Shown piece by piece: positions 12,106-23,719 of a stretch of 64,000 nucleotides of DNA. The DNA lies in assembly GCA_001599715.1 (NCBI GenBank), contig BCHU01000012.1, positions 806,001 to 870,000 of the forward strand. Reading direction: 5' to 3'. How positions within the stretch are numbered: position 1 is the stretch's first letter; every line of letters starts with the position of its first letter. Below the pieces are notes generated by a model. It was not told where the DNA came from. It did no database searches and was given only the letters and a program-made list of their open reading frames with translations. A program made the translations under genes and the position numbers. The DNA is from Phaeotremella fagi. Taxonomy: Eukaryota > Basidiomycota > Tremellomycetes > Tremellales > Phaeotremellaceae.

Positions 12106-12231
12106 CTTAGTCACCCAGTCCACACACACACCCACTGAGCCATTTAACCACCTTCTTTACCCATCTAAACATAATTGTCTCAATTCCACAAATAAATCAC
12201 TTTAAATCTATATCAAAACTAACAAATCAAA

Positions 12232-13167
12232 ATGGTCAAGGTATGTCACACAACTAGTTATCCAGTCATCTCAATTAACCCCCACCCACAGGCTATCGCT
12301 GTTCTCAAAGGTGACTCATCAGTCCAAGGTGTTATCACCTTCACTCAAGAAAAAGAGGGTGGTCCAGTTACCGTCTCAGGTGATGTAAGTGGGATCCCTC
12401 GTCTCTGTAGTCTGTAGTGTTATCATGTTATTGACCTGTGTGTTTTCCTATCACTATCACTATCCATCTCCTCATTGGTGATTCTTGCGACATTTAACCA
12501 AACCCGTCGGATAGATCAAAAACCTCGATGCCAACGCTGAAAGAGGTTTCCATATCCAGTAAGTCCCTCACGAGGTCCCGATCAACTGGTGTAGATACTG
12601 ATAACACCACAGCGAATTCGGAGACAACTCGTAAGTCATCAATCATCCAACTTCACACCCATCCACCCAAACCTCGATTTTCGGCCGACGAAATATTCCA
12701 CCTCTCAAAATTCCATTACCTCCATCGTTGCGGTATACTAACAACCTCTTTTAGTAACGGTTGCACATCCGCTGGACCCCATTTCAACCCCCACGGCAAG
12801 AACCACGGTGGACCAACCTCAGCCGAAAGACACGTCGGTGATCTCGGTAACGTCCAGACCGATGCTTCTGGAAGTGCCAACGTTTCAATCACTGGTAAGT
12901 AACTCCACCTCACAAAAACAAAAAGTTGGCTCCCACTAACAACCATCAGACAAGGATATCTCCCTCATCGGTCCTTACTCAATCATCGGTCGTACCGTCG
13001 TCGTTCACGCCGGTGTCGATGATTTCGGTCTTGGTGGTCACCCAGATTCTTTGAAGACTGGTAACGCTGGTGGTAGAGCTGCCTGTGGTGTCATGTGAGT
13101 CAATGATGTTGGAGATGGAAGTAGATTTGGACTGACTGGGATTTTTTTCAGTGGTATCGCCGCTTAA
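12232..13167 (+). CDS. SOD1: Cu/Zn superoxide dismutase
   Basis: Dismutates superoxide in the cytosol. Model join(12232..12240, 12292..12384, 12515..12558, 12613..12630, 12755..12894, 12950..13094, 13152..13167) is 465 nt, 154 residues, the standard length. All metal ligands are present: copper histidines in GFHIHEFGD and near the end in [10 protein letters not shown], the bridging histidine in [12 protein letters not shown], and zinc ligands through [10 protein letters not shown]. The disulphide cysteines (NGCTSAG and ACGVIGIAA) and the active-site arginine (GGRAACG) are intact. Exon 1 is just ATGGTCAAG and exon 4 is 18 nt. There is no leader, so it is the cytosolic form. Confidence 0.97.
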
Positions 13168-13317
13168 AGCTAATCTTCGATATCTATCTTTAGGTTGAGA
13201 TGATTTGATGGGGTTGATGGATGAAGAAGTTGGAATAAGTAAACAATGATTATGCAGTGTTGATAGTGGATATATATATGTTCTGCTTAGAGTTTCAACG
13301 TATGAGCTCATAAGACC

Positions 13318-13602
13318 GTTCGGGTACATTAATAGCAACATCGCAAAACAAGTGGTGTGGTTCGCCACAAAAAGTTTCTGGCTTACAGCAGCTTTCTTCA
13401 ACAGCCGCTCGCTATGTATGTCTGAAACAAACAGTTTACACACAGCCTTGGCTTCCTCCAGAGCTACATTCAAGCGTCTCCTGTCAAGTTCGACCTTGGT
13501 GTCATCATGAACAGCTTTAAGCAGAGAGATCCTATCTGTACTAGGGACAGCACCAGATTTCTTCACAGATTTAACCACACACTGTTCCAGAATGACAGCC
13601 AT
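13318..13602 (-). CDS. Orphan helical protein fragment, repeat copy 1
   Basis: Not recognised. The minus frame from MAVILEQCVVK through about residue 95 is alpha-helical and charged (DRISLLKAVHDDTKVELDRR, EEAKAVCKLF). The same reading frame continues upstream of the ATG (KYNPAVLILLKHVSDIIDI), so the true gene probably starts further right and this is an internal exon or a relic. The open frame runs on to 12979, but beyond about 13318 it lies antisense to the 3' end of SOD1 and is not believable. A degenerate copy lies at 13995-14270. The helical pattern loosely recalls the N-terminal bundles of fungal signalling proteins, a weak impression only. Confidence 0.35.
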
Positions 13603-13747
13603 TATATCTATAATGTCAGAAACATGTTTGAGAAGTATCAGTACAGCAGGATTGTACTTTAATCTTCTTCCATGTATATTTGAAATGACAAGTCGAGTTG
13701 TACCTAATTGATCACAGCGTATGATAGCGATGACACCAACTTGATCT

Positions 13748-13945
13748 ATCTACCCTGGTACTAAACACCCATCCCAGTCGATATCCGTAAGCCCATCTGC
13801 AATGAGACATAGCAGAGCGGCGTAACAAAGGTTTGAACCACTGAGAAACTCCTCCCGAATTTGGATTTCCTCTTCATTAAGATCCTGCCTCCATATCAGA
13901 TACAGTTGCTTGTTGTAGAGTATCTCTGCAACTTTTCATGAATAG
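13748..13945 (-). pseudogene. Orphan exon or relic between the two repeat copies
   Basis: On the minus strand a frame reads LYNKQLYLIWRQDLNEEE, then a helix-rich stretch, and ends DIDWDGCLVPG followed by TAG. The composition is protein-like. Upstream a TGA closes the frame, so it must be an exon after a splice or a remnant. It probably belongs with the flanking repeat copies as parts of one decayed gene family. No function is assigned. Confidence 0.3.
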
Positions 13946-13994
13946 ACTCTGATAATCAGTGGGTCTATGTTCATTATCTTTCGACATAGGGTGG

Positions 13995-14270
13995 TTATCG
14001 CCATCCAAACCAGTCCTGTCGCTCCCTAAGCAGATTGTAAAGTGGATTCAACAGACTACGGCAATCCGATAGCTTTGATAGAGCAATCTTTGGGTTTGTG
14101 GTTATCGCCAGAGCCACACCTAGGCGACTCCATTCGCAATCGACCTTAGCATCACCATGAATGGCTTTAAGCCTAGCGACCCTCTCCATCCATTAAACAG
14201 CACCAACTTCTTTATAGATCTAACGCCGCACTCTTTAGAGAGTGACCTCCATCATATCTATCATGTCAGA
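13995..14270 (-). pseudogene. Degenerate repeat copy 2 of the orphan gene
   Basis: Codon-for-codon counterpart of copy 1. Both start TCTGACAT-ATAGATAT-ATGG on the minus strand and have the same number of codons (28) from that ATG to the shared LLKA/RLKA-[IV]-H motif. Copy 2 has three in-frame stops within that interval (TAA, TAG and TAA at codons 6, 11 and 20), then reads MERVARLKAIHGDAKVD and runs open to 13995. That pattern fits a duplicated gene that decayed. No known domain is recognised. Confidence 0.45.
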
Positions 14271-14452
14271 TATACTACAGTATGATATGGATAAAGACCG
14301 AGAAAACATAGTGGTAGAAATAGATTGCCTTTTTATGATGTGAAACGGATAATTTTTGCTACCATTCAATTCATCATCAAAACGTATGTACTCGTACAGT
14401 TCTACAGACCACCTTTCGACATCCCAAACCTTGAGTCCCTCGAGAGACTGAC

Positions 14453-14848
14453 TCATTCTTCAATCCTCTCCATCCAACGAACTTCCCCATCAAGCTCTAT
14501 CTTTTTCAACAACTCTTGCATTTTCTCAACAGATTTTTCTGGTTGAGAGACCTTGAGTTTGAGACTAGTCACGTCCTTGTCTTCGGACCAACGTTTGCGT
14601 CTGATGGTGAACTCACCCTGTTGGTCTGAAGGCCGAAGCGTAAACTGGGTCTTACTGGCGTTCAATCGACCGAGGATTTCTCCGAGACGACTCTCTTCAG
14701 GGATCCCGTAGACGTTTAGATCTTGAATCGAGAAACGTGAAATTTCTTTGGTATTTTGTTTGACGCATGTTTCGTAACCGGTGACGGTGAATGAAATTGA
14801 ATGGCTGTTTGTGGTTGGGGTTGTGATGAAGTCTTTATAAATGGTCAT
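14453..14848 (-). CDS. Small orphan protein, 131 residues
   Basis: Single open frame, not recognised. The N-terminal half looks beta-rich (HSISFTVTGYETC, FTLRPSDQQGEFTIRRKRW). The C-terminal 35 residues form a charged helix (QPEKSVEKMQELLKKIELDG), possibly a short coiled coil. The start ATG at 14848 follows an untroubled upstream region. It has no signal peptide or membrane segment. The codon structure looks real, but without a homologue it stays hypothetical. Confidence 0.5.
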   Translation of the reverse strand: MTIYKDFITTPTTNSHSISFTVTGYETCVKQNTKEISRFSIQDLNVYGIPEESRLGEILGRLNASKTQFTLRPSDQQGEFTIRRKRWSEDKDVTSLKLKVSQPEKSVEKMQELLKKIELDGEVRWMERIEE

Positions 14849-15373
14849 CGTGGTGAAGGGATCGTTATTGATTGCTTGGTTAAACTGTGATGTTTAAACT
14901 TGAAATTCGATGGGAGGTTGGGGGTTGAAAGTAGGAAAGAGAAACTTGGGGGGTATGAATGTCTTTTATCACTCGAGTCGCAATCTCTTGCGGTCTTCTC
15001 AAATGCACAAAGGAGATATTTTCCAGTACAAATATCACTTTTTTAATTTGTTTGAAAACGTATGCTACATGTAAGAAGCCCCAAACAGTTCACAAAGGAT
15101 GAAGGGTGGAGCTGTTCTCCAACATTTGATAGGATATCCATTGTCTGTCTTCACCAAAGGTTTCTTGATGGGACTGCCGCAGAATTGTCCTTTATACATG
15201 AATGAAAGGTGTAATTATTCCATACCATTAGAAACAATAATACCGAGGACTTTTGGTTTGTCAGCAGTGATAAATGTAGCGCTGTCGCGACGTATCAAGA
15301 GTGAACAAATAACAAGATCAAGTATTCTCTCTGAACCCTGTTATTGTTTCTTTATCAAAATACCAATGAATCC

Positions 15374-15471
15374 CCTGTCGCATTGCTTCATGCTCCCTTC
15401 ATTCACTTCCGTTATTCATTGGAGGTGTAATGAAATGCGTTAGCGACAAGCTCCTTTCAGTAGAATCTCCT
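15374..15471 (+). repeat. Direct repeat, copy A (98 bases)
   Basis: Copy A of a duplicated promoter block. By hand alignment about 76 of 98 positions match copy B (15508-15605) without gaps. The best-conserved core is TTCCGTTATTCATTGGAGGTG. In this copy the right half-site is TGG instead of CGG. Confidence 0.75.
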
Positions 15472-15507
15472 GTTTTTGTATCTCAACATAAAAACCCCAT
15501 TGTATCC

Positions 15508-15605
15508 TCTGTCGCATGGCTTTGTCCTCCTTTCATTCCTTTCCGTTATTCATCGGAGGTGAAATAAAATGCATCAGAGGTCGGCTCCTTTCATTGAATT
15601 CTCCT
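15508..15605 (+). repeat. Direct repeat, copy B (98 bases), with a CCG-N8-CGG site
   Basis: Copy B, starting 134 bases after copy A and equal in length. It contains CCG-TTATTCAT-CGG (15543-15556), an inverted pair of triplets as bound by Zn2Cys6 factors of the Gal4 type. It lies 126-223 bases before the ABC transporter ATG. Confidence 0.75.
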
Positions 15606-15730
15606 AACTTGCTTGGGTGGCTCCCATGTCAAAACCTCCGTTGAGGTAGTATAAAGCATAAGGAGGCGATAAACTCGCAAAAGCCTATTTCAGTTTTTCC
15701 CTAACACTCGACATAAAAACAGAAAGAACA

Positions 15731-18700
15731 ATGTCTCAACAGAGCCAAAGCAGACCATTATCCAATCTCATGGGTTTCGTAACTCACGACCTACCTACCT
15801 ACATTCTATTGACTACTGCTATAGCCACTTGGTTTCTTCTCCTCAAACGCGCCCTCTGCAACAATGGCCGAATCAAGCTTGATCCAGATCCGCCAAAAAA
15901 AAACAGAAAGATTGATGAATTCACAAAGACACTTTTGGATCGAATGAATGTGGCGACTGGTGATGGTGAGGCTATCGATCTTGATAGGTTTTGGAAAAAG
16001 GTGAGTAGCAACGGTAATTCGTACTGATGGACAGTACCGGTGGATCAAAGTGCTCATCACTATACTGTCCGTGATCAATTTTGGTCTTTCTCTTTATGGA
16101 TACATCCTTTCTGCCGGTTTCAACTCCTGGACAAGACTGATTGCTTCATCAGCTGCTATAGCAAGCACGGCAGTGTTGGCTATGACGGGAGATGTTACTA
16201 CACATCGATACACATTGATTTACACATTCTACCTTACCTTGGTGATGTTAGTGGATGTAGTCGTCGGAGAAGTCAACAACTGGAGCTTTGCCGCGGAAGA
16301 CTGGTTCTCAAACACATTGATTGGATGCACAACCGCCCTGCTCGTGCTATCCGGAACCATACCCAGAGGCCCTCGATTGTATCAAGACATACGACCCCTT
16401 TACACCAAATCCATGTCAATCAGCTCAGAAGACTTGCCAAAATCTCAGGGTAACTCGGTCGACTCTTTGCAATGCTCCATATTCTCTTGGTGGACCTGGT
16501 CATATGTTTCACGTGTTTTAGTAGCTACTTCAAAGGTTGACTCCCCGGATATTCGTGATTTCCCAGCGCTACCTTCGTGGCAAAGGCTACAGAATGTTAT
16601 AACCACTAAAACGAATCGACTGACATCGAGATCAACTGTTTTGCTCTTGTGGTCGGCAGAATGGATATACATCGTCATCTGTGGGTTAGTAAGTGCAACC
16701 ACTACTGACGCTTAGACATGGTTCTTTTCCTCTCACTGGTTCCCTTTAGTTACGTCCCTGTTTACTGTCTACAACGACTGCTTCATCTGCTAGATAATCC
16801 GGACCCGTCCGCAAGTCCAGTACTCTACGCGATTCTTTTGTCGGTAACTCAAGGATTGTATTATCTGCTCATGCCAAAAATTCACTTGTAAGCGATTGGC
16901 CGTTTTCAAGCTGACACAGAGATATACCTATTGGCTGTTTCCAAGAATGCGTTCACATGCTTCATTCATTGTGTACAAGTGAGGTGGAACTGGTTCTTGA
17001 CTGATGTTCAGGAAAATCTTGACCCGTAACACTTTCAGCACTTCATCCAATCAACCCGGAAACACATACGGCAAAGCAGAGATTGTCAATCTGATCTCTA
17101 ACGACGTTGGTCAAATGGCAGATTTCATAGATACCTGCGTCTCTATATTGCGCGCTCTCATTGGTCTGCTTTTTGCAAGCTTCTATATTTACTCGTTACT
17201 TGGTATGTAAAGACGTGGAGAACGCTGACTATCTAGGAACGTCTGCAATATGGGGTTTCACCGTCATGGTATTGACGTTTCCTCTTCCAACGTTCCTCAC
17301 GAAGTTTCAGTACAAAATGTACGCAAAAGCAAGAGCTATCGAGGATGAAAAATTGTCTTTGATGCAGGAATTGGTCCAGGCGATATCGATGATCAAGTTG
17401 TCGGCAACAGAACGGTACTGGTATAGACGACTGAGAGGGGTTCAAGATGATGAGATCAAGAAACGCACTTATGCCACTTTGATTGCCGCACTGTCCAGTG
17501 TGATTGAGTAAGTTTCATATGTAACCTGTCTGATCATAGATCTCTTATCCCTTCGATTATCATCCTCTCTGCTTTTGCACATTACACTTTGATTGCGAAG
17601 CATACTTTGACGGCAAGCATTGCTTTCGTAAGTGAGCACGTCATATCAGTACTGATCATATAGACGGCAATGGAGGTTATGTTTAGTGAGTGATAAAAGT
17701 GATCCAGTCCCGCTAACAATTCCAGATCTACGAGGCTCCTTCTCGCGACTATCCCTTTTTCTTTCAGTTGCATTGCGCAACTATCTTTCCATCAAAAGAG
17801 TAGACACATTTTTGTCTACCCCAGATGTTGCCTATCGTGAGGGTAGAAGCTCTGAGATGTTACCCGCAAAAGATGGGAAATTGGCAATTCATGGGACCAT
17901 CAGTTGGGACACACAAAATTGTTTTGCACTGGAGGTTGATTCCAAGTTTCCCCCCGGTGCCATGACACTGATCGCGGGGAAATTTGGTTCGGGAAAGACT
18001 TTGATACTGAACGCGTTGTTAGGGGAGGCAAGTGTTCTAAACGGCAAAGTCTTCTATGCAGTGTCTCCGATACTCGATCCAAACTCGGATGTCAATTGGG
18101 AACGTCTTTCGGTTGGTGGCGTTGCCTATGTGCCACAGGTAGGTTGTTGGAATGGTTTTCACTAACATGGAAGACTGCATGGTTACAGAGTATGAGCATA
18201 CGGTGGGTTTGGGACCAAGTAGAATACTGATATGCAGTGACAACATACTGTTTGGGCTACCGATGAATGAGGAGCGATATAAACGTGTTCTTTTTGTAAG
18301 TAAAAGAAACTCATGAAGCTGACACCAGTCTGTTGGTCTTTTGCCCGATCTCCAGGTGTTGGAAGATTCGGATTTGACAGAGATTGGGGAGCGGTGAGTG
18401 TCCAAGTGACTGAGCTAATATGAAGTGGGAAAATACTCTCCGGAGGACAGAAAGCTCGAGGTAGGCCAAATCATATGATATTGCTGATACCTAGTCTCCC
18501 TTGCTCGAGCGGTGTACAGTTTAGCTTCAACTCTAATACTCGATGATGTAATAAGCGCAGTCGATGCTGAAACAAGTAAACATATTCTCACTCACTGCTT
18601 TGGTTCTTCTTTGATGGAAAACCGAACGATCATTATAGCTTCCCATGCTGTCGAATTACTCGCACCTATTGCTCAGAATGCCATCTACTTGGAAGATGGT

Positions 18701-21288
18701 AAGGTTGCATGGAGTGGAACCGGGGCCAACCTTCTTCAAAGCGAGTACATGGGTCATTTGAAAAATGAGCATGTTGATGATTCTCAAAGTCTGAAACTGG
18801 GAGATGAATCAGAGGAGATCGAGGAAAAGCTAAACCTCGGAGAGCTTGGGGCAGACTCCTTTGTCATCAGGTCTCCAACTGAAATAACTCCCAAGCAAGT
18901 CATCACAGAGGAGAATCGAGAGGTTGGAGATGTCAGGGGTGAACATTGGACGACTCTTTTGAGAAAAACTGGATCGCTCTTGTATTGGATAGGACTCGGT
19001 GTTATTCTCCTTGGAACAAACATTATACCTGTATTGAGAGAATGGTGTTTGGTGTAAGTGATATTCTCAGATGGTAACTGAAATCCACAGTTTATGGACA
19101 GGAGGAGATCCAATGCAGAAAGGTCCTATATTTTGGTTGATGATGATATCGATCGTAAGTTTAGTTGATCAAACAGAATGTTCCTGACCCAGCTTAGTTT
19201 AGTCTGATCGGGATCGTTTTCAGATCATCAATGGATGTGTACATCTACTTCATGTCTGTGAAAGTTTCAAAACGGGTAGGAAGATTTTACTACAATATAC
19301 TGTACTTTGACTAAGTGTTTATTCAGATTCATGGGGAAATGCTTCATTCTCTACTCAAAGCTAAAATGATTTTTTTCACTCAAACTAGAGCTGGTTCAAT
19401 CATTCAACGTTTTAATACTGATTTTGTGAATGATCTCGAGCATTCTCCGATCAGAAAATGTCTGATTAGAATCTAGTCAAATATCATCAGTTGCTGCTCT
19501 CTTCTGGGATCTATATCAGACTGCATCCTTGACGGTGGGTACCTCAAAAAAGTTGATCGAATCCTCTGTTGATGGAACCAAACAGCTGTTATCAGTATAA
19601 TCGTGATTTCATTCATGGGGGGATTGGGATTCGCTACAGTGATCTTGGCGATTTTGTTAATTTCTTTGAAACCAGTATGATTAGAGAGAATGATGCTGGT
19701 GACTAACACAGTTTCAGACTCAGCAATACAGAGCTTTTGGAATACAAATCAAACGACTAGACTCTGTCATGCCGGGGCTTGTCAACGCAATTTTCACCGA
19801 AACAGCAGCGGGGGCTTCGGTTATCCGAGCATTTGGAGCCCAATCCGTCATGGCTAATGGTAGGTAACTGAGAAACTGCGCACTGAAATTTCAGAATTTG
19901 CAGGTATAAACAACATGAAAACCAATTCTTATCTCTGGAGAAACAATCTCACGATTTGGTTTTATTGTGAGTGCAGTCGACAAGGCTTCATGAATGACAA
20001 TTTCAGTGGTGATGCGACTTGTGACTTGGACAATAGAGGTAGCTGCACTTGTAGCCATTATAATGACTCCAGGGATGACAGGGGCTCAAGCAGGATTTAT
20101 AAAAGGGTTCACTGATGTTATCAGTTCAAACATTAGTCGCCTCGTACGCTGTCTCCGAGATCTTCAATCTGAGGGAGTTAGCTTGGAGAGATTGGAGGAG
20201 TATTGTAGATTGGAGAGGGAAGATGATGAGGACATTCGTTCGAAATTCTTGGAAGATGTGGACTTGCCTTTGGAATGGCCTACCAATGGACAAGTCAACG
20301 TCACGGACCTTTGCGTACGTTATGCTCCGGATATGCCGGAGATTTTGCACGACATTACTTTCAAAATTGAGGGAGGGATGAGAGTCGGTATCGTAGGGGC
20401 AACAGGTGAGTGATGTGCACAAGCCGTCTAACAATCCCAAGGTGGAGGGAAATCTACACTGGCAAAGTCGTTTTTCAACTTTGTAGAAACCACCAAAGGA
20501 AAGATTGAGATCGATGGAAGGGGTAAGTGTGATACAGCCAGTCGTTTTGACACAACATAGCTCTCTCGTCGCTACCTCTTGGATTCGTTCGATCCCGTAT
20601 AGGACTCATTGCTCAAGATCCTGTCCTGTTGAGTGGAACGTTACGACTCAATCTCGATTTGAACGATCAATTCGAAGATCATCAACTATATGATGCTTTA
20701 CGACAGGTGCAGCTGATAGAGGACTCGCTTGAATCTCCTGGGGGCTCAACACATCCTGATTCGGTCGATACTGAACAGATATTGAATGATAATAACATGT
20801 TCACTGATCTTGATTTGGAGATTAAGCGTGGTGGCGAAAAGTATGTGTAAAGTAAAGTCCATGTTTCTGTTGCTGATCCTTATAATTCAATCAGCCTTTC
20901 AGCAGGCCAAAAGCAACTTATCGTCTTAGCTCAAGCATTGTTGAAACAACAAAAGATACTCATACTCGACGAAGCGACTTCCAATATTGATTCCAAAACC
21001 GATACCGTGATCAGCAATCTAGTTCATGAGAAGTTCTCGAATTCAACAGTCCTGATCATAGCTCATCGACTGAGGGTAAGTCATTGAATTATGTTAAGCT
21101 GATTTCAGACAATCATGTCTTGCGATCATATCCTTGTCATGGACAAGGGTTGTCTTGTTCAACAAGGTTCACCATCTGAGCTTATTGAGATTGATGGAAA
21201 GTTCCAGTCGTTGTGCTTGGCTACAGGAGAGCAGGAGTATGAGTACCTCACGTCTATTGCAGGTAAAGGGAGGGAGTTGGATGGGTGA
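15731..21288 (+). CDS. ABC transporter, subfamily C (MRP-like full transporter)
   Basis: ATP-driven exporter with two half-transporters, likely for conjugates or xenobiotics. The N-terminus has extra membrane segments (DLPTYILLTTAIATWFLLL, then several more) as in the TMD0 region of MRPs. The first membrane domain spans about 16.9-17.8 kb. NBD1 has Walker A GKFGSGKT, signature LSGGQKARVSLARA and Walker B LILDDVISAVD, with Asp in place of the catalytic Glu. NBD2 has Walker A GATGGGKST (split by an intron), signature LSAGQKQL and Walker B LILDEATSNID, with Glu present. The stop is TGA at 21286-21288 after RELDG. There are more than 20 exons, several very short, and I did not fix every junction. 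Asymmetric ATP sites are typical of subfamily C. The substrate is unknown. Confidence 0.88.
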
Positions 21289-21520
21289 GAGAGATTTCAC
21301 AAAGGGAATGTTGTTTATACTGCATATTTGTAACATTATTTTTTATAGAAGCCTTATGTACATTTGTGTAAGACTTTGAGGGTAGGGAGGGCCCAGGGCG
21401 TGTGATGTATATTAGCTGCAAACACCAACTCCACCTGCGGTCGAGAGCGTCAAGGGTTTTGATGCACCTTACTGCTACTTGTACAATCAAATTTGCCACT
21501 TAACTTATGCCACAAACGCG

Positions 21521-21526
21521 ACGCGT
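21521..21526. promoter_or_regulatory. MluI cell-cycle box (ACGCGT) upstream of FEN1
   Basis: AACGCGACGCGT contains a perfect ACGCGT 127 bases before the FEN1 ATG. It is the MBF binding element of yeast G1/S genes, a class that includes RAD27 in S. cerevisiae. A second box stands before RAD21 in this window. Confidence 0.45.
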
Positions 21527-21652
21527 TAAAAGTTGACGTCAGTTAATGTTGTTGATCAGATCAGATCAGATTGGATTTTGACATTTTTTCATATCAATTA
21601 TTCAGATCTGTCCCAGAGTCATAGCATACTTATCTGTATCGAGCAGCTCAAG

Positions 21653-23533
21653 ATGGGTATCAAAGGTTAGTGATTGAAACAACCAATTTGCAGGAAGAAA
21701 GTTGGAGAAAAACTGATGATCTCTTATCGAAACAGGTTTAACCGGTTTACTAAGTGAACATGCACCGAAAGCTATGAAAGAACATGAGATGAAGACTGTA
21801 AGTGTCGGTTGTTTAGATAGAACCCAGTGGACTAAGGAGAAATGATGCTTACGGAAGGTATAGCTGTTCGGTAGGAAAGTTGCCATTGACGCTTCTATGT
21901 CAGTTTCGAGTCCTCGTTGTAATGGGATGATAACTGACTAAAGCTTTTAGGTCGATATATCAATTTCTCATCGCAGTCAGACAACAAGATGGACAAAATT
22001 TGATGAACGAAAATGGGGAGGTTACGAGGTATGTCCGCAGATTGTGGACTTGATTAACCATTTAATAGTCATTTGATGGGCTTCTTTCATCGAACTATAC
22101 GTATGGTTGAACAGGGTATCAAACCTTGTTATATCTTTGATGGTAAACCTCCGGAACTCAAGGGTGGTGTTGTGAGTTTTGTCCTTCGGATCCGTCCCCT
22201 GAGTTGTGTGGTTGGAGGGGTTGAATGAGGTGGTTCAGAGAGAGAACAAGATTTTGTGGATCAGCGATGTTGCTTGATCCGTTTTTGGGTGGAATGGGTG
22301 GTTTTACATTGTGATCAACAATTTACCTCGCAACTCACTCCCTACAGTTGGCTAAACGATTCGCCAATCGAAATGAAGCCAAAACTGCCGAGGAGGAGGC
22401 TAAAGAAACGGGTACTGCCGAGGATATCGATAAACTCTCAAGGAGACAGGTCAAAGTTACGAAAGAGCACAACGAAGAGTGCAAAAAGTTGTTGGCGTTA
22501 ATGGGGATCCCTGTGGTTACTGTAAGTGAATCGTAAATATAGTGATTGACAACCTAGGCACCTGGTGAAGCTGAAGCTCAGTGTGCTGAACTTGCTAGAG
22601 CGGGTAAAGTGAGTACTTCCAACACCTACAGCACTAATCAATAGGTCTACGCCGCCGGTTCAGAAGATATGGACACTCTTACATTCAATTCACCGATTTT
22701 GTTGAGACATTTGACATTCTCCGAGGCGAAAAAGATGCCTATCTCTGAGATCAATCTGAAAGTCGTTTTGGAGGAGTTGGGGATGAACATGGATAGGGTG
22801 GGTAAACGTCGATCGGACTGTCTCTTACTCCAGTTTATCGAACTATGCCTGTTACTCGGATGCGATTACCTAGAACCTGTCAAGGGAGTTGGACCCAAGA
22901 CCGCGTTAAAGTTACTGCGAGAACATGAAAACTTGGAAGGGGTCGTTGCGTTCATCAGAGGCAAAATGGCAGAAAAGGCAGAAGAAAACGCTGGGATATT
23001 GGAACAATCCGATGACGAGTCAGTTAAGGCTTTCGATTCAGATCGTGAATCAGAAGAAGGAGGTCCAAGTTCACCAAAGAAAAAAGTCAAAGTTACACCT
23101 AAAAAGAAAAAGGTTACTTCGTCTGGAATGCAGATTCCCGAATATTGGCCTTGGGAGGAGGCGAAGAAGTTGTTTGTCAATCCTGAGGTCGTCAAGGGGG
23201 ATGACATGGAGGTGGGTAGTGTGTCGTGCTTAGTACTGACGACTAGCTCGATTGGAAGAGTCCGGATGTTGATGGATTGATTGAATTTTTGGTCAGAGAT
23301 AAAGGTTTCAAGTGGGTCACGCCTCCATTCTTGTGCTAATACCTTGCAGTGAAGAGAGAGTCCGTAACGGTGCGGCGAAGTTGTCAAAAATGTTGACTGC
23401 GAAGCAACAAGGTAGATTAGATGGATTCTTCACGGTTAAACCTAAAGATCCGGCTGCTGCCTCTGGGAAGAACGCGGTCAAGAGGAAAGGGGATGATAAA
23501 GAGAAGGACAAGAAGAAGAAAGGTAAAAAGTGA
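21653..23533 (+). CDS. RAD27: Flap endonuclease 1
   Basis: Removes 5' flaps in Okazaki-fragment maturation and long-patch base excision repair. Model join(21653..21665, 21736..21797, 21864..21898, 21951..22028, 22069..22171, 22348..22521, 22558..22608, 22645..22797, 22834..23211, 23247..23311, 23350..23533) is 1296 nt, 431 residues. It starts MGIKGLTGLL, where the N-terminal glycine is essential in the family. Catalytic carboxylates lie in [37 protein letters not shown] and GCDYLEP, and the H2TH motif in [21 protein letters not shown] is the PCNA-interacting box, followed by a lysine-rich nuclear tail. Unlike most orthologues it carries an acidic/lysine-rich insert of about 50 residues (EQSDDESVK to TPKKKKV) between the H2TH region and [10 protein letters not shown]. 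This makes it longer than the usual 380 residues. Confidence 0.96.
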
Positions 23534-23719
23534 AGTGACGGACGAATACCGCATGCCACAAAGGTGTTAACGGTGGGATTGAATAAGATAATTATTTAAA
23601 AGGAAGTAAATTCCCTTTGCCTTACGTTTTTTGACTCGACTTTTAAAGTGCTATATAAGAATTTTATCTCTTTATCTGTTTATATTATACATTTACATTA
23701 CATTCAAAAACACATCACA

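Larger units (their letters stand above)
14849..15730. promoter_or_regulatory. Long upstream region of the ABC transporter with a duplicated block
   Basis: About 880 bases without a convincing gene (a 114-codon frame at 15099-15443 is low quality). It holds a 98-base block present twice (listed separately), an A/T-rich stretch near 15020-15070 and a CCTCCGTTGAGG palindrome at about 15632. This is the longest upstream region of any transporter gene here, consistent with regulated expression. Confidence 0.5.

Noticed and set aside
12979..13317. C-terminal extension of the minus-strand frame into SOD1
   Set aside because: It is antisense to the last SOD1 exons and intron and has no protein-like character.
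15099..15443. 114-codon plus frame upstream of the ABC transporter
   Set aside because: Composition is not protein-like, and it overlaps the duplicated promoter block.
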